A stretch of DNA of 12,293 nucleotides. Source: Candidatus Brocadia sp. GTDB lineage: Bacteria > Planctomycetota > Brocadiia > Brocadiales > Brocadiaceae. Position numbers and translations under genes: made by a program. A model generated the notes under the pieces. It did no database searches. It saw only the letters and a program-made list of their open reading frames with translations, and was not told where the DNA came from. The stretch is from the NCBI GenBank assembly GCA_030837935.1, contig JAUQXU010000421.1, forward strand, positions 1-12,293, in the 5' to 3' direction. This document shows, piece after piece, positions 6,217-12,293 of the stretch; position 1 is the first letter of the stretch; every line of letters begins with the position of its first letter.

Positions 6217-6240
6217 AGAGCATCTGCTCTACATTATAAT
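6217..6240 (+). promoter_or_regulatory. Possible promoter and dyad upstream of the sensor-like gene
   Basis: AGAGCA (6217-6222) and TGCTCT (6225-6230) form a 14-base dyad, followed five bases later by a consensus -10 box TATAAT (6235-6240), about 60 bases before the ATG at 6301. No good -35 box lies at the right distance. The dyad occupies the spacer, as expected for a regulated promoter. The regulator is unknown. Confidence 0.4.
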
Positions 6241-6300
6241 TTATCCATAGAGTATTTACGCTATTTGTACTGTATTTAATTAATCCAGGATAATAAAGCA

Positions 6301-7902
6301 ATGTATGATTTTACAAAATTTACCTTACAAGACATGACCCACTGTGGGGATGCCTTGCAGCAATTCGAGTTGAAAGCAAAAAATGTGGAAGAATTGGCCA
6401 ATTTCATGGTTCACTATTTTTGTGACCATTTTATTGACAAACAAACGGGGGAAAAATCCTGCGTTCTGGTCCGCTTTTTTATAACATATCCGTACGCAAG
6501 TCTTGATTTAGAATTACGTCAATTTGCTGACAAAATATTACATGGACAACCTTCACCACAAGAAATGAAATGCTTAATTCTTTTAGCAACTGCAGGCATG
6601 CAACCAGAGTGGAATTCAACGAAACTTTCTAAGGGCCACAGGGTTCTTCCGATGCTGAATGAACAGATGCTGAAGCAAAACGTGATGGTATACCAATTTA
6701 TTCATCAGTTGGGGATAAACATCTCCGGTGTGCTGAATCCCGACCCAAATCTCTCCCTTGAGCTGGAGGGCAAGATTTTCAACGTATATCACGTGCCTGA
6801 AGCCCATGGAAGCCCTTATATTCCTGCTCAGGATGAATTTGTGGTTCCTTTCGGAGTTAAGTCTGCGTTGGGATTTGGTGGTATGCTGCCTACAGGGAAT
6901 TTATTTGCGGTGATTATGTTCTCTAAAACGAAGATTCCCCGTAATACAGCAGATATGTTCAGAAATATTGCGTTGAATGTAAGGATGGCGATATTGCCCT
7001 TCGTATCAGAAAAGATATTTGTGATTGATAAAAACGATATTACGGAGGCGGAACGGCTGAGATCTCTGATAGCAACACAAACAAATCTCCTTGAGATGTA
7101 CAAACAAACCGCCATAGAACAATCCCGGCATCTGGAAAGTTCGTCGTTGAGTATTGCAAGATTTTTAGGGAATTTTACAAAAAAAGCCTGGCTATACGTT
7201 TCATTAGTATGCGGTTCCGCACTCTTTTTATTTATTAACTATCGTACGCATATTGAGTTTACCTTACATGTAGCAGCCATACCTCTTGAAATTTTACTGG
7301 GTGTTTTGTTAATTGAAAAATTGTTAGAGAAGAGAGAAAAGGCAGAAAAATTGAGGAAATTAATGTATATTAAAAGTTATTTGTTCCGATCAAAGATGCG
7401 GAATATTTTTCTTGCCAATTTTAAGGCTCTCAAATTCCCCATAATAACGATGTCGAAAATCAAAAATGCACGTTTAGGAGAATTAAAACAAATGCGCAAT
7501 GATGCAGATCACATAGAATATGTATCATTGGAAGCAATGGAAACCGTAATTATGGAGTATGTCTCAGCCTATAGTGTATTTTACGAATTTATGGAGCGGT
7601 CAATTATTCGCGACATCGATTCGGATATTGAAAATATGATTTATATCTTACATTTCGTTGAGGATGTTAAGTTATTCAAACAAACGAATCCTGACAAACT
7701 TTTCATTTATGAAGCACAAAAACAACGTTTGTTAATGAAAAAAGTAAAAAAGGTTTTACGTGACGGCATCATTAAATTTTTGGATTATATCATTGAATTA
7801 AAAGAAAAAAAACCGGACATATTTTATGATCTTTTGACTGATTACGAGTTAGCGTCACAGAACGATCATGTAATTCATGAGCATAAACTATCCTTTCATT
7901 GA
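6301..7902 (+). CDS. Membrane protein with N-terminal sensor-like domain and helical C-terminal region
   Basis: A 533-aa protein. Residues 1-240 form a cytosolic domain with ACVLVRFF-like start (CVLVRFFITYPYASL, 54-68) and blocks CLILLATAGMQPEWN, VYHVPEAHGSPYIPAQDEFVVPFGVKSALGFGGMLPTGNLFAVIMFS. I recognise this as a GAF-like sensory domain that elsewhere sits in front of histidine kinases. A helix at 245-290 leads to two transmembrane segments (about 297-313 and 322-339) with a very short loop. Residues 340-533 are charged and helical, with no kinase, cyclase or HTH motif visible, so the output is unknown. AGGA lies 11 bases before the ATG. It converges on the GTPase operon with a 7-bp overlap of the coding ends. 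Function as sensor or membrane-anchored effector is inference. Confidence 0.8.
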   Translation: MYDFTKFTLQDMTHCGDALQQFELKAKNVEELANFMVHYFCDHFIDKQTGEKSCVLVRFFITYPYASLDLELRQFADKILHGQPSPQEMKCLILLATAGMQPEWNSTKLSKGHRVLPMLNEQMLKQNVMVYQFIHQLGINISGVLNPDPNLSLELEGKIFNVYHVPEAHGSPYIPAQDEFVVPFGVKSALGFGGMLPTGNLFAVIMFSKTKIPRNTADMFRNIALNVRMAILPFVSEKIFVIDKNDITEAERLRSLIATQTNLLEMYKQTAIEQSRHLESSSLSIARFLGNFTKKAWLYVSLVCGSALFLFINYRTHIEFTLHVAAIPLEILLGVLLIEKLLEKREKAEKLRKLMYIKSYLFRSKMRNIFLANFKALKFPIITMSKIKNARLGELKQMRNDADHIEYVSLEAMETVIMEYVSAYSVFYEFMERSIIRDIDSDIENMIYILHFVEDVKLFKQTNPDKLFIYEAQKQRLLMKKVKKVLRDGIIKFLDYIIELKEKKPDIFYDLLTDYELASQNDHVIHEHKLSFH

Positions 7903-8810
7903 CTCGAACTCTTGGATCGTTTGAGTTTTTTGCCTATCTTAAAGAGGGACAAAAAACGGGGCAAGAATTGGCCAAGAATACGGGGAGAGCTGTTTCCTCG
8001 CAACATTTTCATCCGATGCACATCCTCTTTCTTTTTTGGATCAAAACGAGCTAAAGGGTCATCAGGAAGTTCTTCGACGGACTTGTCCTGTCCATGATCA
8101 GGGGCAAGAGAGGAAGCACTATCTGCTGCTATCATATCCATGGCATTTTTTCTTTTTGAACGTCTTCTTGTTTCAGCAATGACTTTGAAGTCAAAATCTT
8201 TGGCCATTTCCGGCGTAACGCCAAATGCAAAATCAATACAGTCATGATAGGCCGACACAAGTAACTGAGATAATTCTTTTAGGCCATCTTCATTAAACGA
8301 AATATACGTTGGTTCATGTAGGGACGGTTTCTCAGGAGTAGGTTTTGGCGTTTTTGTTAATTCTGCAAGCGACTCATCCAACTGATCGGGCTTGAAAAGA
8401 CAATCTCCCGATGTGCGACGCACGATATCATCTGCCTGAGAAAAATCTATATTTCTCCAAATGTTTAATGTGTCTCTCGTATTGTAATTAGCCAATATCC
8501 ACGGCAGTATAAACCAAAGATGCCTTTTGTATTCCTGTGTAACACACATTCCCTGGAGGCAATAGATATCACGGCCATCCTTGTCCTTGTGGTTTGATAG
8601 ACCACAACTCACAAGAAATGTCATCTCTGAATGATTTAAGCAATAGAGCGGCAAAACCGATGCTTTGCTAAAGGTATTCTTGTACTTATCATACAAATTG
8701 TAAAGTTGGTTTAATGTTTTAAGACTTTCTGGTGAAACTTTCGAAGGAATAATCATCCATCGGTAGTCTTTGGACAAGGAACGGGAATACAAGAGTTCCT
8801 GGTATATCAT
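7896..8810 (-). CDS. GTPase-associated protein (GAP1-N-like N-terminus)
   Basis: A 304-aa protein encoded directly after a GTPase, with ATG overlapping its stop (ATGA at 8807-8810), so translation is almost certainly coupled. The N-terminal 130 residues (MIYQELLYSRS, SGDCLF later, FLVSCGLSNHKDKDGRDIYCLQGMCV at about 66-91) resemble the GTPase-associated N-terminal domains described for bacterial GTPase conflict systems; this match is loose and by memory. Residues 150-170 are proline- and threonine-rich, 170-205 form an acidic helix, and the tail is strongly basic (RRRSKRK at about 215, KIGKKLKRSK at the end). No membrane segment. Likely it binds and regulates or acts with the GTPase. The 3' end overlaps the convergent gene by 7 bases. 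Confidence 0.6.
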   Translation of the reverse strand: MIYQELLYSRSLSKDYRWMIIPSKVSPESLKTLNQLYNLYDKYKNTFSKASVLPLYCLNHSEMTFLVSCGLSNHKDKDGRDIYCLQGMCVTQEYKRHLWFILPWILANYNTRDTLNIWRNIDFSQADDIVRRTSGDCLFKPDQLDESLAELTKTPKPTPEKPSLHEPTYISFNEDGLKELSQLLVSAYHDCIDFAFGVTPEMAKDFDFKVIAETRRRSKRKNAMDMIAADSASSLAPDHGQDKSVEELPDDPLARFDPKKKEDVHRMKMLRGNSSPRILGQFLPRFLSLFKIGKKLKRSKSSSQ

Positions 8811-9880
8811 GCGATCCGCCTTACCCTTTCCAACGCCTTATTGAGGAGCGGTTCTATGTGAGGCTCAAACTGACTTAAAACCTCATAATCCTTATTTTTT
8901 TCCTCCAGAATTGCTCTGGCTATACTCTCGGCATCAGGCTTACGCGTGATGAGTGACCAGATTTTATTCACCAATCCTGCCTTTTTCAACACATCTGAAA
9001 GTTCTTTTTCGCGTTGTTTTATACTCTTGTGGGCCTCCACCTTCATCTGTTTTAATGTTTGCCCCAAACAATAAAACAAAACATGCTCTGCATTCAGGGG
9101 CGCTGGAAATCCTACAATTTTGTCTTCGGATTTAAAGGGATGTATCATGTCACCCGTGGAAGTAACAATTCTCTTAACATTCCCTTCTCCCACTGCAGAG
9201 ACGGGCACGATACCGCCCTCCCAGGTTGGATTTTGTTTGCATAACGACACCATCTGATTGAACACCTCCATGCCACGTTCTATCAATGGCGCATAATTAT
9301 CGCTTTTCCACTTGGAATCGACCGTATCCGCCTTGGTCAGCATGATCACAAATGTCAAGTTTCTGTTGGGATACATCCTGCTATAGGTCGTAAATATCTC
9401 ATGGATCCTGCGGGCGCCTGACCGGTGCCTCGCTTCTTTAATATTTGAGTAATACGTTAGGACAAAGGCATCGGCAACAAGGATAACGGCGTTACTCAGC
9501 TCAATATGAGAAGCCAGGTCTGAGATTTCCGATTTTGTCGCTTCTGAAGAATCGTTCGTATCAAGGGCATCGGTAATTTCTGTGAGAATACCGCCCCGAT
9601 AATCAATCCAATCAAAGTATGTCACCGGTTTTGAATTATAGTACACGGTGAAAGGCCATACCGTTGTCTGCTGTGTACCGTCTGGCCATTTAAATTTATC
9701 GACAAGTGAAAACCTGCTAAAATCACCAACACTCAGTATAGCCTTATCAAATTGTTGGACTGAACGGGGGGCAAGGTAAAAACCCGCATCATTTTGACCT
9801 GCGTCTCCTAACGTCTCATAAAGCGAAGACATATATGTTGTTTTTCCAGAGCCTGATATACCTACCATTGTTACTTTCAT
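8807..9880 (-). CDS. P-loop GTPase of a predicted signalling/conflict operon
   Basis: A 357-aa GTPase when started at ATG 9880. A GTG at 9892 is also in frame, but it lies inside the Shine-Dalgarno sequence (AAGAGGTGG at 9889-9897), which is ideally placed for ATG 9880. Motifs: P-loop GISGSGKT (residues 7-14), G3 as DYRGG in YFDWIDYRGG (93-97), hydrophobic strand AVILVADAF, and G4 as TKAD (182-185) in FVIMLTKAD. The C-terminal 90 residues are helical and charged. It does not match the translation-factor, Era or MglA patterns closely, and is more like the double-GTPase/GTPase-associated systems reported in bacterial conflict operons (inference). Its partners are the downstream overlapping gene and the small membrane protein 88 bases upstream. 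Confidence 0.82.
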   Translation of the reverse strand: MKVTMVGISGSGKTTYMSSLYETLGDAGQNDAGFYLAPRSVQQFDKAILSVGDFSRFSLVDKFKWPDGTQQTTVWPFTVYYNSKPVTYFDWIDYRGGILTEITDALDTNDSSEATKSEISDLASHIELSNAVILVADAFVLTYYSNIKEARHRSGARRIHEIFTTYSRMYPNRNLTFVIMLTKADTVDSKWKSDNYAPLIERGMEVFNQMVSLCKQNPTWEGGIVPVSAVGEGNVKRIVTSTGDMIHPFKSEDKIVGFPAPLNAEHVLFYCLGQTLKQMKVEAHKSIKQREKELSDVLKKAGLVNKIWSLITRKPDAESIARAILEEKNKDYEVLSQFEPHIEPLLNKALERVRRIA

Positions 9881-9888
9881 TTTTTTAT

Positions 9889-9897
9889 CCACCTCTT
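9889..9897 (-). promoter_or_regulatory. Ribosome binding site deciding the GTPase start
   Basis: AAGAGGTGG on the minus strand is 8 bases before ATG 9880. It contains the alternative GTG 9892, which therefore cannot use it. This supports the shorter 357-aa product beginning directly before the P-loop strand. Confidence 0.7.
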
Positions 9898-9968
9898 ATA
9901 AATCATTTGATAATTACCTTTGGAAAGTTTTTAGTAAAGACTCCTATAAAGCAATATTTTCTCTTATG

Positions 9969-10241
9969 CTACCCCTTATTCTTTTGTCTCATCATTTCAA
10001 TAGCTACACCAATGCACCCTCCCACAAACGGCAGCGTAACCGCTAATTTTGAAAAACCGGCGATAATCCATAGTGTCACAAAAATGGCAAACCCTAATAT
10101 TGCGCCTAATGAAAATGTGTGTATAAGTTGCAGTGGTGTCTGTTGGATTTGACTCGCCGCCTTTTGTTTAGAGGGTTTATGTTCGCCTGGAATTAAAACC
10201 ATTTTACTCAGTTCTTTCTGTCTTTCGATATTGTCTGACAT
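9969..10241 (-). CDS. Small membrane protein with two transmembrane helices
   Basis: A 90-aa protein with a charged N-terminal tail (residues 1-37) and two hydrophobic segments, about 43-62 (FSLGAILGFAIFVTLWIIAG) and 66-83 (LAVTLPFVGGCIGVAIEM), ending RQKNKG. GAGGGT (10250-10255) lies 8 bases before the ATG. It is the first gene of the minus-strand operon, 88 bases before the GTPase start. I know no family for it. In context it may anchor the GTPase system at the membrane, which is inference. The tail has no signal peptidase site. Confidence 0.7.
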   Translation of the reverse strand: MSDNIERQKELSKMVLIPGEHKPSKQKAASQIQQTPLQLIHTFSLGAILGFAIFVTLWIIAGFSKLAVTLPFVGGCIGVAIEMMRQKNKG

Positions 10242-10278
10242 TTGATATGACCCTCAATCAACGAAAAAAGCACTATAG

Positions 10279-10306
10279 ATTATAGTAAGTAGTTTTACTG
10301 TTCTCA
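10279..10306 (-). promoter_or_regulatory. Probable promoter of the GTPase operon
   Basis: On the minus strand a perfect TATAAT (10279-10284) is followed by the first start codon about 38 bases on. Sixteen bases upstream, TGAGAA (10301-10306) occupies the -35 position but matches the consensus poorly. It is one half of the 12-base palindrome TTCTCATGAGAA (10301-10312). ACTATA/TATAGT (10272-10286) forms another dyad over the -10. A regulator could bind either. Confidence 0.5.
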
Positions 10307-10428
10307 TGAGAATTTTAGTCCGTATTCAATTCATGCCTACCATTTTATACCAGCTATGCGTCAATTACAAAAATATATCTTTGTAATATTACTGAATAAC
10401 GTACTTTTTTGGCAAGATTTTTTGCATC

Positions 10429-10508
10429 TTTATTGAGCAGCCACCTTACCCATCAGAGGTGGAATTGACTTTTGGGTAACAATTGGTTTTTCGAAAAATC
10501 TCAATAAA
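10429..10508. other. Nested inverted-repeat element, possible structured RNA
   Basis: TTTATTGAG (10429-10437) pairs perfectly with CTCAATAAA (10500-10508). Enclosed are a hairpin CCACCT/AGGTGG (10441-10446 with 10457-10462) and a palindrome TTTTTCGAAAAA (10487-10498). The loop of the first hairpin contains TACCC, complementary to GGGTA (10474-10478), giving H-type pseudoknot potential. It could be a structured RNA or a small MITE-like element. It matches no riboswitch that I recognise. Confidence 0.4.
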
Positions 10509-10668
10509 CATAGGGTTTGTCTATGGCCTATTTCTCAGTAAATAGTCCAGGTGAGAACCACACCATTACACGGCGAAAGAACATATGGATTGTCTATCTT
10601 GATCTGCACCGGATATGAAGACTACAGAGGAAATAAAAGAGAGGCCAAGAGTAAAACAAACATATTCG

Positions 10669-12018
10669 TTACGTTAACGTACCATACAAGGTAAGATCTG
10701 TTACGTCATGTATCAGAACATCTACCAATTTTCCCACGAACTCCCGAGAACCATGAAAAACCACGATGTGGTTTTGCCTTGTACGACCTGATAATTTATT
10801 TGAATCTGCTTTGCTGGCGCCTTCCACAAGCACCTGCACCTCCCTGCCTATTAGTTTCTTATTCTCTTCAAGGCTGATACCTTTTTGTAATTCCAGCAGT
10901 CTCATATTTCGTGCCCTTTTTATCTCATCGGCCACATCATCTTCCAAATCGGCAGCCTTCGTGCCTGTACGAGGTGAATACTTGAATATAAAACAGTTAT
11001 GAAAACGGATATCCTCCATCAACCGTATCGTTTCCTGAAAATCTTCATCCGTTTCCCCCGGAAAACCCACAATAAAGTCGCTGGCCACGGCAATATGAGG
11101 AATCAATTCCCGCGCGTAAGAAATCAAATTGCGGTAATAACCCGCTGTATAACCTCGCCGCATTCTTTTAAGTATTTGGTCAGAACCAGACTGGGCGGGC
11201 ATGTGCAAATGTTCACAAACCTTTCCCAATCGGCTCATGGTACGGATGAGATCGCGGGACATGTCGGCAGGATGTGAGGTCACAAACCGTATCCTTTCGA
11301 GCCCGTCCAAGTCGTTCAATTCAGACAGCAGATCCCCAAGCGTAACGTTTTCACTCAAACCCTTCCCATAAGTATTTATATTTTGTCCCAAAAGAGTGAT
11401 TTCCTTACAACCACTCGAAACAAGGGCCTGTACCTCCTCCTTTATATCAGGGATCGTCCGGCTGATCTCCCGGCCGCGTACATAGGGTACAATACAATAG
11501 GAACAAAAGTTATCGCAACCCCGTATAATCGTGACAAATGCCTGATAAAAATTCGGCCGGTGGGTCACAGCCCTCTTTACGTGAACAACTTGGTCCTCAT
11601 CTATAGCAAGGACATGCAAGCCATAATTTCTGATATTTAAAATGAGTTCCGGCAACCGCGAGAACATGCGTGTTCCGCAGACCAGGTCTACATGGGGCAT
11701 GCGTTTAAATATTGACTCACCGTCTTTTTGTGCCATGCATCCAAGGACGCCCACAATGACTTCGGGGTGTCTTTTTTTCAGTGTTTTTAATGCCCCGAGA
11801 TGAGAATATACTTTATCTTCTGCGTGCTGACGCACACTGCAGGTATTGAACAAGATGACATCGGCCTCATCAACCTTATCAACAATGCGATACCCTTCTT
11901 CCTGCAAAAGCCCCAATGAGAGCTCGGCATCGAGCTTGTTCATCTGGCAGCCAAAGGTTTCAAAAAAAACGGCCTTGTAATGATGATCTTTATAAATACT
12001 GTTGGAAGAATCGATCAT
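10669..12018 (-). CDS. miaB: tRNA-2-methylthio-N6-dimethylallyladenosine synthase MiaB
   Basis: A 449-aa radical SAM methylthiotransferase of normal length. It adds the 2-methylthio group to i6A37 of tRNAs reading UNN codons. The N-terminal UPF0004 domain has cluster cysteines Cys24 (FETFGCQMN), Cys60 (FNTCSVR) and Cys94 (LGCMAQ). The radical SAM CxxxCxxC is Cys168, Cys172, Cys175 in IIRGCDNFCSYCIVPYVRG. LGQNINTYG and HLHMPAQSGSDQILKRMRRGY follow, and a TRAM domain ends the protein (about 380-449). The motif NTCSVR and the YVRGRE segment fit MiaB rather than RimO or MtaB. No clear Shine-Dalgarno sequence precedes the ATG. It appears complete and typical, with no sign of transfer. Confidence 0.95.
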   Translation of the reverse strand: MIDSSNSIYKDHHYKAVFFETFGCQMNKLDAELSLGLLQEEGYRIVDKVDEADVILFNTCSVRQHAEDKVYSHLGALKTLKKRHPEVIVGVLGCMAQKDGESIFKRMPHVDLVCGTRMFSRLPELILNIRNYGLHVLAIDEDQVVHVKRAVTHRPNFYQAFVTIIRGCDNFCSYCIVPYVRGREISRTIPDIKEEVQALVSSGCKEITLLGQNINTYGKGLSENVTLGDLLSELNDLDGLERIRFVTSHPADMSRDLIRTMSRLGKVCEHLHMPAQSGSDQILKRMRRGYTAGYYRNLISYARELIPHIAVASDFIVGFPGETDEDFQETIRLMEDIRFHNCFIFKYSPRTGTKAADLEDDVADEIKRARNMRLLELQKGISLEENKKLIGREVQVLVEGASKADSNKLSGRTRQNHIVVFHGSREFVGKLVDVLIHDVTDLTLYGTLT

Positions 12019-12172
12019 AATGCATGTCTGATATTTTTAATCAAAGTTTTTAATGTCATGCAACATAGTAATGCTGCGTAAAAACTTCTTTTTTGCCAAG
12101 CTATAAACAATACCCTTGATCTCCCTTCTCGATGGAGATTTGGTTGTGGCTACACCTCATTAGGAGATTGAA

Positions 12173-12293
12173 TTATGTATCCTTGCTTTCGCCTTTTTCC
12201 GAAGCGTGCTTTTCTTTTAAAAGTTCACCAATTCCAGCGATGCTTCCAAGAATTCCTGTGGCCTCATAAGGCAAAAAGACTTTTGTTGCTTTA
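12173..12293 (-). CDS. SPFH/stomatin-like membrane protein, C-terminal fragment
   Basis: The last 40 codons of a minus-strand gene that runs off the right edge of the window. The frame reads KATKVFLPYEATGILGSIAGIGELLKEK followed by a charged tail ending GESKDT. The LPYEATG-x-LG-x-x-x-x-I-x-E pattern is what I know from the C-terminal end of SPFH/band 7 (stomatin, QmcA-like) proteins, membrane-anchored scaffolds. Only this end is visible, so the family call is moderate. Its stop is 154 bases upstream of miaB on the same strand. An imperfect hairpin (ATCTCC/GGAGAT, 12119-12140) lies between, without a T-run. Confidence 0.6.
   Translation of the reverse strand, partial: KATKVFLPYEATGILGSIAGIGELLKEKHASEKGESKDT

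Larger units (their letters stand above)
10242..10668. other. Non-coding region between GTPase operon and miaB
   Basis: No credible gene on either strand. The left part holds a probable minus-strand promoter (10279-10306). The middle part (10429-10508) is a nested set of inverted repeats. Further on, CATAG/CTATG (10509-10525) and two mutually exclusive hairpins (CTATTT/AAATAG, 10528-10545; TTCTCA/TGAGAA, 10532-10557) occur. A perfect 10-base palindrome, ACGTTAACGT (10671-10680), lies just inside miaB. Confidence 0.6.

Noticed and set aside
9881..9892. GTG 9892 as start of the GTPase
   Set aside because: The GTG lies within the Shine-Dalgarno sequence that serves ATG 9880.
9835..10152. 105-aa plus-strand open frame
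   Set aside because: It is antisense to the GTPase start and the small membrane protein; its hydrophobic look mirrors the membrane helices on the other strand.
10560..10680. Tiny plus-strand frame with a purine-rich stretch near miaB's end
   Set aside because: Only about 20 codons, no start signal and no recognisable sequence.
10766..11640. Plus-strand open frames of 78-92 aa antisense to miaB
   Set aside because: They are shadows of a clearly coding, well conserved miaB frame.
12119..12140. ATCTCC/GGAGAT hairpin as terminator of the SPFH-like gene
   Set aside because: No T-run follows on the minus strand, and the stem is only six pairs, so I left it unassigned.

Overview
The window (12,293 bp, moderately AT-rich) looks like an accessory stretch of a bacterial chromosome. 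No rRNA or tRNA gene is visible. The gene content (bacteriohemerythrin, a DUF6155-like protein, small toxin-antitoxin genes, COMT-type methyltransferases, a GTPase operon, miaB) and the palindromic intergenic repeats would fit an anaerobic environmental lineage. An anammox planctomycete (Brocadiales) is my best guess, but that is inference only.

Layout. Bases 1-318 are non-coding and carry two perfect hairpins. A two-gene plus-strand cassette follows (319-2187): a PIN-GNAT-PUA-like fusion protein, interrupted by a one-base frameshift near its N-terminus, and an overlapping ASCH-domain protein. The cassette sits between two related direct repeats (about 233-312 and 2252-2334). Next comes a RelB/RelE-like toxin-antitoxin pair (2442-2869) with a perfect inverted repeat upstream, a 60-aa conserved-looking small protein, and a DUF6155-like protein (3028-3552). 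A possible 65-aa cysteine-containing small protein and a bacteriohemerythrin with one substituted iron ligand (3959-4366) follow.

Bases 4369-4771 hold a collapsed O-methyltransferase pseudogene. A large G/C-rich inverted repeat (4783-4864) separates it from an intact O-methyltransferase of the same superfamily on the minus strand (4987-6048).

The most interesting block is 6301-10241. A plus-strand protein (sensor-like domain, two transmembrane helices, helical tail) converges, with a 7-bp overlap, on a minus-strand operon. That operon encodes a two-helix membrane protein, a P-loop GTPase and a GTPase-associated protein whose start overlaps the GTPase stop (ATGA). I read this as a candidate membrane-linked GTPase signalling or conflict system.

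Bases 10242-10668 are non-coding and hold a likely promoter for the GTPase operon and a compact nested set of inverted repeats with pseudoknot potential. The window ends with miaB (10669-12018, minus), a housekeeping tRNA-modification gene, and the 3' end of an SPFH/stomatin-like gene (minus, running off the edge).
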